Positions 20,955-32,000 of a stretch of 64,000 bases of DNA are shown here, in pieces. Position 1 is the first letter of the stretch; the number at the start of each line of letters is the position of its first letter. The position numbers and the translations under genes were made by a program. The stretch spans positions 1,736,001 through 1,800,000 of the forward strand of contig NC_079490.1 of the NCBI RefSeq assembly GCF_020520425.1. Reading direction: 5' to 3'. The stretch comes from Spinacia oleracea (lineage: Eukaryota > Streptophyta > Magnoliopsida > Caryophyllales > Amaranthaceae). The notes below the pieces were generated by a model. It worked only from the letters and a program-made list of their open reading frames with translations. It made no database searches and was not told the origin of the DNA.

Positions 20955-22991
20955 TTACTGAGCAGCAATCTGATCAAGCCATGCCCCGAAAGCCGAACTG
21001 TCCACAGATTCAGCCTGAGAGTTAGAGTTTGAACCATCAGCACAAAGCATTGAACCAGATACTGCATTACTCTGCACCTCTTTATTTTCGAAAGATGGTG
21101 GGTCCTTGACCAATGATCGAACCCAAGAAAGATCAGGCTCCTCCAAATGGGTCAAGTCTTCACCATTGATGGACCAATCAGCTCTTCCACTGGATGAAGA
21201 TTCCCACTTATTGGACCATGAACCCACCACACTCATAGGAGAACCACCCATCTCACCACTCTCGGGTATGAGATCACGCGCACTAAAACTGCGCATCTGC
21301 TGCTGTTTGTCGCGCAAAGCAAGAGCAGAGAACCGAGCACTGAAGGAAGACTGAGGTGATGACATCATACTTGGTGAAGATGGCCCGAATGATGGCTGTA
21401 AAAGGGTATGATGATGATGATGATGATCAACTTGTTTGGGGGAGAAAACTTTGGTAGTATTTATAGGTGACAACATGCTTTGTTGCTGCTGCTGAAAATG
21501 GTTAAAAACTGCTGACTTGTGTGAAGGAGAAAACAAGGGTTTGGGCCCTGTTTTGAAATTCTCGACCCGGCCTGGCCCACAGCCATTCCCAGAAGGAGAT
21601 AGTGGTGGTGTGAATGGTGTGGCGGATGATGATCCAGATGGTGAACCAGGAAAGAGATTCAGGGCAGCAGCCATATCAGACTTGTGTGAAGGAGAAAACA
21701 AGGGGTTGTGCCCTGTTTTGAAATTTTCAGCCCTGTCCGGCACGATGTAAAGCGGGCTTGGTGTGTAAAGTGGGCTTGGTGTGGGCTCAGTCCATAGCCC
21801 GACCCGACCCGGCCCACAGCCATTCCCAGAAGGAGATAGTGGTGGTGTGAATGGTGAGGGTGACATGGCAGATGAATATCCAGATGGTGAACCAGGAAAG
21901 AGATTCAGGGCAGCAGCCATATCCATAACAGCAGCAGAGGTCACTGAACGGGGTGAAAGAACAGCAGCAGACCCCGTTGAAGCATAAAGAGGTCGGAGTT
22001 CCTCAACGAGATGTGCAAAGAAGCAAACACGGCGATTACAGCTCGTTCCGTCTTTACACAGTCTAGTCCTATACTGTGCTGGATGTAGCCAACACTCGAA
22101 CACACCATGAGCATACTCACACATATCACCACGTCTACAAGTACCCTTGCGAAACTCGGGACAAGGGACACAGCTGTAATGGTACTTCCTAGGGTCCCTT
22201 CTCCTAGCATTCTCCCCCGGATGGACAAACGGGCACTCGGTCCAATCATGGGAATAAGGTCGAGAACAAGGTCGGACCTTAAACGAGTACATCCGAAACT
22301 CATCCGTGGAATAAATGGTGTTCTTTATATCGGGTAAAGACGGGTCTATAGGGTATTCCTTCTTTGAGGACATTGGAGATGAAGGAGGAGCAACCTTTAA
22401 CCCATTACCTAAATCACGAAGATCTTTCAACCCATTTCCTAAATCACGAAGATCTTTCAACCCATTTTCTGAATCACGGAGATCCTTCGGATAAGTAGAA
22501 CCATGACAAGTAAGCAAATCTTCAATGGCAACTTGCAGCTCGGGAACCATCCGCGAGACAGTGATCACGTCACACGGACGGTTCTCTTTGGCATCAACTA
22601 GACTCGGGTCAGCACCATGGGCTAACAGCAGCTTCACTGCATCAACAACAACAACAGACCCCCCAGAAGCAGCACAATGAAGGGCAGTGCACTTATCAGT
22701 GCCACATGACCTGTTTACATCCACCTTCGAGTGAGAAAGAATAGCCTTCATCACATCTAAACTCCCATACATGGATGCAACCATCAACGGCGTTCTGTAC
22801 TCCAACACCATCCCCCGAACAACCCCCAATTGTCGGCCATACCATAAACCAATCTCGTCGATCACAATTGGGTTCGACTCTATACATTGTTTAAACCCTT
22901 CCACATCATTATCAGCTGCAAGCTCAAGCAACTCGGAAAAACTAATCTTAGATTCAAAGGTTTCACTGTCATTGCTCGTTTTCACATCCAT
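20955..22991 (-). CDS. Ankyrin-repeat CCCH zinc-finger protein (RR-type TZF)
   Basis: One coding exon of 678 residues. The start [12 protein letters not shown] is chosen because a strong acceptor (tttttgtcag) ends at 23009, 17 bases upstream, marking a 5'-leader intron; an in-frame ATG at 23066 lies inside it. Ankyrin-type repeats span about residues 60-140. The arginine-rich tandem zinc-finger region spans about 238-327: C-X5-H-X4-C-X3-H, then C-X7-C-X5-C-X3-H ([19 protein letters not shown]), then C-X5-C-X4-C-X3-H. A leucine-rich [11 protein letters not shown] near the C-terminus resembles the family's export signal. Such proteins shuttle between nucleus and cytoplasmic granules, bind mRNA, and act in salt, ABA or defence responses. 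Three 10-residue [10 protein letters not shown] repeats (about 169-198) and a duplicated repeat-derived segment (about 357-493) are unusual. The exact Arabidopsis counterpart (C3H30/66/56 group) is not fixed. Confidence 0.93.
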   Translation of the reverse strand: MDVKTSNDSETFESKISFSELLELAADNDVEGFKQCIESNPIVIDEIGLWYGRQLGVVRGMVLEYRTPLMVASMYGSLDVMKAILSHSKVDVNRSCGTDKCTALHCAASGGSVVVVDAVKLLLAHGADPSLVDAKENRPCDVITVSRMVPELQVAIEDLLTCHGSTYPKDLRDSENGLKDLRDLGNGLKDLRDLGNGLKVAPPSSPMSSKKEYPIDPSLPDIKNTIYSTDEFRMYSFKVRPCSRPYSHDWTECPFVHPGENARRRDPRKYHYSCVPCPEFRKGTCRRGDMCEYAHGVFECWLHPAQYRTRLCKDGTSCNRRVCFFAHLVEELRPLYASTGSAAVLSPRSVTSAAVMDMAAALNLFPGSPSGYSSAMSPSPFTPPLSPSGNGCGPGRVGLWTEPTPSPLYTPSPLYIVPDRAENFKTGHNPLFSPSHKSDMAAALNLFPGSPSGSSSATPFTPPLSPSGNGCGPGRVENFKTGPKPLFSPSHKSAVFNHFQQQQQSMLSPINTTKVFSPKQVDHHHHHHTLLQPSFGPSSPSMMSSPQSSFSARFSALALRDKQQQMRSFSARDLIPESGEMGGSPMSVVGSWSNKWESSSSGRADWSINGEDLTHLEEPDLSWVRSLVKDPPSFENKEVQSNAVSGSMLCADGSNSNSQAESVDSSAFGAWLDQIAAQ
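21514..21922 (-). repeat. In-frame tandem duplication inside the zinc-finger exon containing exonised GCCCGA-rich sequence
   Basis: Unit A (21514-21678, 55 codons) and unit B (21679-about 21922) both encode [15 protein letters not shown]...[17 protein letters not shown] and end in [15 protein letters not shown]. Unit B carries extra sequence at 21706-21822. On the plus strand this reads gccctgttttgaaattttca, then gcgggcttggtgtgt, then gcccgacccgacccggccca. It is the 3' half of the GCCCGA-rich family, in the family's own orientation. Unit A keeps a shorter version (21541-21585). The frame stays open throughout. Confidence 0.85.
22398..22487 (-). repeat. Three 30-bp coding repeats in the zinc-finger gene
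   Basis: They encode [10 protein letters not shown] then [10 protein letters not shown] twice, in the linker between the ankyrin and zinc-finger regions. The near-identity of the copies suggests recent slippage or unequal exchange. Confidence 0.85.
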
Positions 22992-23008
22992 GATCAAAGC
23001 AAAACTTC

Positions 23009-24120
23009 CTGACAAAAACACCAATCTTAGAGCAACTCTAGTGGTTAAGAAAAGGGAATTGCTCACAAAAAATAAAAATATGTGCGCAGGTAGCCAACCA
23101 TTGGTACTTCGATGACATAAAAACTCTTACAATCTTGTAGCTATTTTGAGCAGATAGTGAATAAAAGAAAGGAAAAAGAAATAAATTGCTTTATTGGTAT
23201 TATAGACCACCAATGTGAAAATTTATAGCTCTAGCCCTCAGTGTCTAACTACATAAACAGGGCAAGAACTCGAAAATCAATCTGATAATCACACAAACCA
23301 CCCTCTAATCAGCCTTTTTTTTCTCTCTTGAATACAATATAAACCCAGATAATCAATCCATCAATCAAATTAAAGCAGAAAATCAACAAAAAATAACTCT
23401 CTAATGCAGGATATCAGGTTTAATAATAACAGCTTAACCACTAACAAAGCTCAAAACACAGAATTTGATTTCATTAAGAATATGATATCAGGCTAAATAA
23501 CAACTCCCAATGAAAAAGAATCCCACAAAAACAAAGTAATTAAGAAGAAATAAAACACATGAAAACAGATGAAATCATTTATAATAAAAAAAAACGCTTA
23601 CTGAGTTCATATGGATGAATTTGATTGGGAGCAGAAAACTGAATATCCCTCTTCTGAATTCTTGAAACCCCACCACCAAAAATCACAAATTCATGGATTT
23701 ACCAAAGCTCGAATCCCCATAAAAAATGGAGCAAAACCCATTTCAAAGCAACTCAAATTAATCAAGATTATTTTTGTTCTTTCTTCTCCTCTTTTCTTAT
23801 TCAAATGAATCACACTAAAAAGTAAAGAGTGGAAAAAAGTAACGTATTTATGAAGATGAAAAGATTTGAGTTAAATTAAATTAAATTAATTTAATTTGAG
23901 TTTGATTTGTCATTGAATGAACAAAAGAATAAATGAACGAAATCCCTGTCACTTTCAGACTCTTGAGTTTTTTTTTTTTTTTTTTGAGAGTGAAGAAGAT
24001 GAAGTGAACAGAGACAGAAAGAAGGGGTGGAGTCTGTTTAAGTTTGCAGGAAAGGGAGTGGGGGGGTTAATGGGGACGAAAGGGGGAAGGGGAACCGGAA
24101 GAAGTGGTGAGTGATGGACT
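23009..24120 (-). promoter_or_regulatory. 5'-leader intron, leader exon and upstream region of the zinc-finger gene
   Basis: On the minus strand a donor gtaagc at 23601-23596 follows a leader exon beginning somewhere before 24000. The acceptor ends at 23009. The intron is AT-rich. A T run at 23970-23986 lies in the leader or just upstream. No TATA box can be fixed. Confidence 0.5.
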
Positions 24121-25815
24121 AATGGGAGGGTAGGTAACTGTAAGAGTATGGGTTTGGTGACCGGATAAAACGGTGGACCCTCTTAGTGGATTTTTTACTT
24201 TGGAAATTCAACTGAATTTTGGGGGGTTTCTTTTGTTGTCTGATGAGGAGGGGATATAGCTAAATATGGTTGTGGGCCGGGCTGGGCTTTAGGTCGAGCT
24301 TGTGGGCCTGGCCCATGCTAGGTCCACTCTTTGTCGTGTCTGGACGAGTTGGGTTGAAAAGTTCAAAATAGGTCTAGGACTGTCGAGTCGGGCTGTCGTG
24401 TCTAAGCCTAATTTTTTCTAAATTTAGCGTGTTTTGTCGTGTCAGGTCGAGTCGTGTCGTGTCTTGTCGTGTTTTTTTCCAAAAAAATGCGGCTCGCGGC
24501 ATCCTGCTCTTACCGTGCTTTTTTCGTGGTCTTGTCGGGCCGGGTTTTTTCGATGTAGGGAGGGTGGGTGGGAAGGGATGTGAAAAACTGATCCGGTCTG
24601 ATCGAGAATCCGACAAAATCAAAGTAACCGATTGATGACCAGATTTGACAACTCTAGATAATAAAGCAGGGAGGGTACTTTTTTGGTCCAATTTCATTCT
24701 AGGTTAGTATTTCATTCACTCGAGTGTACGACACGTACCGGATATGTTTAATTTGTAAGAAATTTATACAAACCGTAAAAATAAAAGTTGTGTGAAATTG
24801 AGTTGAGTTTTTTTTTTTTTTATTTGAGGATTGAGACTTGAGAGTTTGGGTAGTTAGATTTAACAACCTACTTTATATACGAGGACAATTTGTCAAACAA
24901 AAAAAAAGGGGAAAAATACATCACATTGGATGTTGGAGCAAACTAGTGAAGATAGGAAATAGCAATACATCAAGAATCAAGATTGATTCGTCTTTGTAAG
25001 AGACTTTCAAAATGTATAAGGATTTTAAACACTGAAATCTTGATCAAATTCACATTTGGTATCTTATTTTATTTTTCAAAAAATGTCACTATAATTGCAC
25101 TTTTCGATGTCCACCATTCCATGCAATAGCAAGTCCCCTAAACACTCTCTATAGCTCGGTTAGGGACGTCAACGAGCCAAGTTGAACCGAGTATTAGGTT
25201 ATTTGAGCTGAATTTGATAAAGAAAATTCCGAGCTCGAGTTGAGAGATTCTATTTTGCTTGTTCATAACCTAAGCGTTCGCATAATGTCCACTACTTCCA
25301 ATTAGATTTATTACATTTGATAAATAAATATTTCGTAGCCCTTTGTAAAAAAAAAAAAAAAAAAAGTAACCCTTCAATATTTAACCAAGTAAGTTTCAAG
25401 TAACACTTAAAGTTCGTCGTTATACTTACACTTGAACACTTCTTTCTAAGTTTGAACGAAAAAAGAGATATGGACCAACTCACTAGCCCGATTCGGCATG
25501 AAGAGCTGCCAAATAGGATTAACAGTCTGTTGCGGGTCGGGTATAATCGATTCGGATAATATAGTTGTGCGGGGTCATTGTAATTATGCGAATTGAATGT
25601 GTGAATTTTTTTTTCGGGTCACTCCGATTTTTATCAGAAATCGATTGGATCGGATCAATTTTTGACAAGCCCTCACATGACTAGAAATTGTGCAAACCAA
25701 ATTCCAAACCCAGCCCGAAAAAGATAGCCCCAATATTGCGGATTTTACGGTTGTGGACATGAGATTCGTAAAAAATCCCGATCCGACCCGACTTTTAATC
25801 ACCTCTTAAAAAGAC
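24121..25815. other. Intergenic DNA between divergent genes, with two GCCCGA-rich stretches
   Basis: A family copy on the minus strand lies at 24255-24562 (ggttgtgggccgggctgggc at the left, tttttttccaaaaaaatgcg in the middle). A more diverged relative (gcgggtcgggt ... cgatccgacccgac) lies at 25530-25800. A homopolymer A run is at 25348-25366. No gene is seen. Confidence 0.5.
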
Positions 25816-25817
25816 CC

Positions 25818-25850
25818 ATAGGCCCAATTCCTAACCTTCTAGTGGCCCAT
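25818..25850. promoter_or_regulatory. Site II-like GGCCCA motifs upstream of ARMC8
   Basis: taggcccaatt at 25819 and tggcccattc at 25843 are site II type elements, about 180-200 bases upstream of the ARMC8 start codon. They are typical of plant housekeeping promoters. Confidence 0.4.
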
Positions 25851-25994
25851 TCCTTAATTTTCTATAGAAAAGGGAAAATAGACAAAATGAGTAATAAAAA
25901 ATTAATCCAAAAAAAAAAGACAAAACCCAAAAAACAAGGAGAAACACATCTTTTTCTCTCTCGCTTCCCACATCTTCTCTGACCTCCGCGCTGT

Positions 25995-26063
25995 ATGAAA
26001 AGCCGGCGGCGGCGGCGGAGGCAATGCCGACTTCAGCGACGAACAACCGGCCGGAAGATTTAA
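25995..26063 (+). other. Upstream ORF overlapping the ARMC8 start codon
   Basis: An ATG 29 bases before the main start opens a 22-codon frame that begins MKSRRRRRRQC, runs past the ARMC8 ATG in another frame and stops at TAA 26061-26063. Overlapping uORFs usually reduce main-frame translation. Whether the transcript starts upstream of it is unknown. Confidence 0.5.
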
Positions 26064-29000
26064 TTGTCCGACTTTCATCGCCGGAAAATCAGACGAAGTT
26101 CAAAGCACTAAGAGAATTGAAGAATCAGATCATCGGAAATCGCACGAAGAAGCTAACATACGTAAAACACGGCGTTGTAGTACCGACCGTAGTGAATTCT
26201 CTCTCCTCAAATGATTCATCCGTCGTCGTTCAAGCGTCGGCTGTTATCGGAAGCTTCGCATGTGGTGTTGATGATGGTGTTAAGGCCGTGCTCGATGCCG
26301 GCGCTTTCTCTCTCCTCTTTGGTCTGGTCTCTCATTCCGACGCTAAGGTAATTGATTCTTTGATACACTGTTTGATTTGTTTGGATGTTGAGTGTAATTG
26401 AATTGTGTGTTTTGCTAAATTTGGAAGAAGTGAAGTTGGAAACTTTGAATTTTAGGTTGAATTATGATTTGATGAAATGGTGAATTGTGAAAATGGAGCT
26501 GGAAGTGTAAAATGAAGAGGCGATTATAGAATACGTTAGAATCATGAATAGTTCTGATGATAATAGATGCTGTTTTCTGATTTACGTTTTAATTGAATGT
26601 TTGATTGTGAAGTAGTTAAATTTTTTTAGTTTTCTGCTGGAAATTGGTCTGGCCAATGGATGAATTGTGAGAATGAGCTGCTGGAATTATGTGATTATAA
26701 TGATTGTTTGATTTATTAAGAAGTTGAGTGGAACTTAAATAAGAGGTTGAACTCTGTGTATTTTTGACGTAGAGGTGTTATAATTATTGAATTTTAGTTC
26801 GAAATGTAGTCTAATGAATGTATGAATTGTGAAAATTGATCTGGTTTTGAGGTAGCTTTGGACGTACGAGAGGGAATGTGAAAGGAAAAGGTGGAGTGTC
26901 TCTATTTTTAGATTGATGTTGGATACTGTGAATTTTGTAAAAGTTATGTAAAGTAGTGTGTGTGCTAACTGCTAAGACTGTTAGCCCTGTAGTATCAAAT
27001 TCTCGATTTTTGCTCATATTCGATTTGTTGAATGGGCTCATTCTGAAAAGTCAGCTGGTTTGAGTTGATTTTTGAAGTATTAGGGGAAACATGAAATGAA
27101 GAGCTGATTTTGAGGAGGTTTTTAAGGAGTTTCTTTGATTTGCGTTGGACTTATGAAATTTCCAGAATTTATGTTGATCAGAGGAGAAATGCGGGAGCAA
27201 TTGGTCAATTTCTTCTTCAAAAGTTCTGATTATATTTAATTGATGGAACGGGTTTGTGTTTTACAACTCTTATTCCATTTTGTGTTGATTAGGGGAGGGG
27301 GAAACAGCTAATCTGTGATGGTAGTGAAGGAGGGAAATTGAGTTAAAAGTTATGAAGGCGAAGAGAGAAAACGTTTGTTGTTTTCTGCTTACATTGGGTG
27401 TATGAGTGTATCCATGTGGTCGTCTTTTGCCAACCAATAAAAAGGGGATACTGGATTTCTTTTGGATATTATCTAGCACATATTATGAATTTAATATACT
27501 TTTAAAACTAAGGTGTTCAATTTGTATGAAATGGTGATCTTGCAGTCCCAAATTAATGCATGTGTTACTAGTGAAAGCGGTTTCCCTCCCAAAAATGTTT
27601 CCATTGGACCATTTCTGGGTCTCAACCAGATGCAACTTTGCAATAATGAAGGTAGGTTCTGTTTATATAGTTTTAGCAGTTAGCACCCACCTGTGTATGT
27701 ATGATGCAATTTGAAGCCTTCAAATGTTGTCAAAGATTACATGTTATTGATTTCGTGTGAGCTTTTTCTATATCCCTTTAGCGGTTTAGATTCTCCTTTT
27801 TCAGTGACGCAACAAAAACAAGTGTTATATCAAGTGATGTCCAGTTCGGCCAATGCTAGGAGTGGGTTTTAACATCTTTAAGGTGACATCTGCCGATAAA
27901 CCTAGGATCTTAATTTGGTGTTACTTGTATTAAAACATTTGTTGATCATATATTTCATATTACATAACTGTGGTCTACTGAACAAGAAGTACTTAGGGGT
28001 CGTTTGGTTCACCGAACTGGAAAGGAATGGTATCAAAGTCCATACCAGGGAGGTATGGATTTAAAACTCCAGTCTTGAACTGTTTTGTTGAACCTTGGAA
28101 TGGATTCTATATCCATTCCTATCACTTGGTTCAATCTTGGAATGGTTTCTATTATCTCATCTTTTTATTTCGCAAAAAAGTAATACTATAAGAATAAACC
28201 TTTTTTTTTCCCAAATGTGATGTGTATCAAAAACGTTTCCCACAAATGCTTTATTAAAAATCAAGTTATGTGTTGCTAATTGTTCAAAAAACATTAATAG
28301 CCATTAGCCACTCTAAAAACTCCAAACAAATAAAAGTTCCTTTAAAAGGTCAAAGATAAAGGAGTTAGCACGTAGAAATTTATTACTGTAGTGTTTCCAC
28401 TTTAAGGAAAAACAAATGTTGTTCCTCATAGAAGAATTAACAATCAAGCATTTAATGAAAAATACTCCAAAGAACAACAATATCATCTTCTGAATTATGT
28501 ACTCAACAAGCCAACTTACAAGTTCACGACAAAATGAAGGATATCAGTCAAACAGATCATACACAGATCCAAACCATCCAATATCAATTAAAAAGTAGGA
28601 GACCAAATTTTGCTGTTTCACTTTTCACGCCGGAGAAGATTGATGGTCGCTTGATCGTAGGTGGTGTGCGGTTGGTCGGCGTTTATCTTTGCAGCCTCTC
28701 TCTTTTGTGAGTTAGGGTCTTTAGCTTGAATTGAATGGATTTTGGATCTTATGGTGTGAGGTGGGTATGGGATTTTAGGGGGATGGGGTGGAGTTAGGAC
28801 CCCTTCGTATGAGACTCCATAACAAAAAGCCCCAACCAAACAACATGGATAGAATGGATTCTAACTCCATTCCAAGATGCCCAACCAAACACCCCCTTAA
28901 AAAATCAATCTCAGTCCAAACATATCTATTCATGGGAAGAAACAAAGCTTATTAATTTTATTTTATTTGTTATCTGAAATAAACCTCAAGGTATGTATAT

Positions 29001-32000
29001 GCAGGAGCAAAGGGTTAATTCACTTCACATGTGGTTGCTTTTCTATGTGCATTCATCTGTTTTCTTTGCAGTATAATCAAGAATTTTGTTTACGCGTTTT
29101 CTTGATGATTTGAAACCTTTAATGTTATGCAGGTTGTGGATGCTGCTGCTCGATCATTAAAAATGATTTATCAGTCAAAGTTGGCCCCTAAGTATGATTT
29201 TCTTTCAACGGAAAAGATGTGCTTTCTTATTTCGCTATTGAATAGTGAAGGTGAGAATCTTACAGGGCTCGGTGCTACTATTATAACGCATTCATGCCAG
29301 ATAAATGCAGAGCAGAAGGCGTTGTGTGACGCTGGCATCTTAAAGAAGCTTTTAGATCTTCTGGAAGGTTCTCTGACACAGAGAGATGCTAGTTTGGAGG
29401 CTCTAGCCGCTGTTTTTAGGAATAATCCTGATGGGAATTCAGTGTTTGTTGAAGCCGATGGTGGGAGAGCTTTCAGGATTGTATGTGAACTGACAAAAGA
29501 TAAGTATCCTCGGACAAGACTTTTGGCCTCCATGTGCTTGATTGCTTTGTGGAACACTTCACCATGTCATCCGCGAGATGTCGGACTCAGAACAAAGCTG
29601 ATACATATACTGCTTGAGCTTCTTGATGATCCTGGTCAAGTTGGCGATGAAGCTCCTTTTGCTTTGTCCAGTTTGATTGTTGGAAAAGAGGATCTACAAA
29701 AATTAGCCTTTGAAGCAGATGTTATTGACAAAATGAGCAAGCTTCTAAAGAAAGACTCATTGCAAGCTAAACGTTTACAGGGGATTTTCTTGGCTCTTGC
29801 TGATGTATGCTCAAAGTTGGAAGTCTGCAGGGCAAAGTTTTTATCTCTTGAGGTTTGTGTTTCTATATTAGTTTTCCCGAACTTGAAATTTGGTTGTAAT
29901 GTTATGTACTTGTATGGACCAGTCGTTTATCTTGATTTTATTTCTTTTTCCAACTTGTGTTACTGCCAGATTGTGAGGATCCGGACACCTTTCTGAAATC
30001 TTAGTGTGTGATAAATGACAATATATAAATGATAGTATTTAATATGCTTACATCTTGTGTGTGAGTGTGACCTTAGAAGTTGTTCACAGTATATATGATT
30101 ATAATAAACAGAGATTATTGTCATAGTATTTGTTTGACCTTTTTGAAACCTTTACATCATTGTAGTTTAAACCTTCCTTTCCCTTTTGATTTGAATAAAC
30201 TTTTTGTTGTATGACTTGAAGAGCAGCCAGGAAGACAAACTTCAAAGATTTTCCAGGAATTTAAAATTGCCTGATTAACAGTTACTGGTAAAATTATGAA
30301 GAGGGCTGTTTAATTAAGAACTTGATTGTAATTAACTTTAATTTTCTTGCGGTTGGGAAGGCGGATGGAGCTGTGACCTCATCATAACGTAATATGAGTT
30401 CTTAGGATCTTCCAAAGAGACTCACCTGGTAGAATTTCATGAGTCTTGAGATGTCGAATTTATGAGCAAATACCTGGGGATGCAAGTCATGTAACCAATA
30501 GTATATACTCCACTTCATAGTAAATATTGAAAATAATAGTTTGTAGTTAATTTTTTTTACAGTAATTGGGGCATGCCAAAATATAAAAGTAGAAGTTATA
30601 AATGTGATTAATAAATCAAATGGTGCATAATGTTTGGCATTGTTGATTTAGGTCCTCAAGTTGGCAGCTGAGGCATTAAATCATGACTGCTGTGAAGTAC
30701 GGATTGCGGCTTGCATGTGTTTGCGGAGTGTTTCTCGGTCAGTCAAGGTTTGGACTTTTGATATCTGTGTGAAGGGTTGCATTTCATTTGTATATTTGCT
30801 CATCTTGGAGGCATGATCTCATATTATACTATTTCAGAATTTGAGTGCAGGTGTTTTCATGAATGAACTGGTCATGATTCCATTGATACAGCTTCTAAAT
30901 GACGCATCAGCTGCTGTCCAGGTACTGTTATTCTCTCTTAATAGTCATCTGCTTTGTGTAATATGCTACAAGTTCTGTAGAATTCTATCTCAAACAATAA
31001 CACTGCAATGACTTTCTTGTCCTGGGGTTGATAGTTACGGAGTATGAAGTTATCTTCATTTCAATCTTAACCAACTAACTGTCCTTTTTTGTAAGCTACT
31101 AATTTAGTAACAACTTAATTAGAATGCTACTTCCTAAAGTGCCCCTACCCCTCATTTTGATGCTGATCACTCAGTACAAGAATACTTTTAGAATAAGTTT
31201 ATAATATGCAAGGGTACTTAAGGAGTTAAGGGGGGTTTGCTATAGCAATATCAGCCTGATTCCATTTGGACACAAATAACCTTTATTAGTACAAATTTAG
31301 TATTTTATTGGTCTACCAATACACTACTAATCAGTACCAATTAGACTTTCTGCAAAATCTTTATTGGTACTAACAAATCCAATAACAAACTAGTGAATAC
31401 CAGTAAGAGTCACTTGTGTCCATTTTGGACACAAGCGGTTCTTCATTCTTGTCCAAGACTTCCTCGTACATAAGGAGGTTTTTTGTTCTTGGAACAGTTA
31501 TGGTTTGTGGGAAAAGGAATTATCTATCCATTGACTCATTCCCCATTGTTTTCCTTGAGAACTTTGTTTAAGGTCTGAGAAATTAAATAATGTGGGTTGT
31601 TGCATGGCACTGTTTGATTCTAAAAAAATACTGTTTCCAGCCTATTGCTAACACTGTTTTCTTACATTTGTATGACACTGTTTATTTGGTTTGTACTGAA
31701 AGAAGCCTGACCGCTGTTTGTTCTGACAAGAAAAGTCAGAATGCCAGACTAAATAATCAGAATTCAGAAGTGTCAAATTATTTATTGCTATTGTGATGAA
31801 CTTTGGGTGGATCTTCCTTCTCATAGAGAACGTTGGAATGAATCTTCCTTCTCACATAACCCAATTTATTTTTCCTTTATTGTTTAGGTTGCAGCACTAA
31901 GTGCTTTAAGTAATGTACTGGTGGAATTTACAATGCGTAAGTCAACCTTTCTTCAATACGGAGGTGTCAAACAACTTTTTCATCTGTCGACATCAATGGA

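Noticed and set aside
21106-22337. Plus-strand open frames over the zinc-finger gene
   Set aside because: They are antisense shadows of a strongly supported coding exon.
24374-24697. 107-codon minus-strand open frame
   Set aside because: It is repeat-derived (GCCCGA-rich family) and has no family features.
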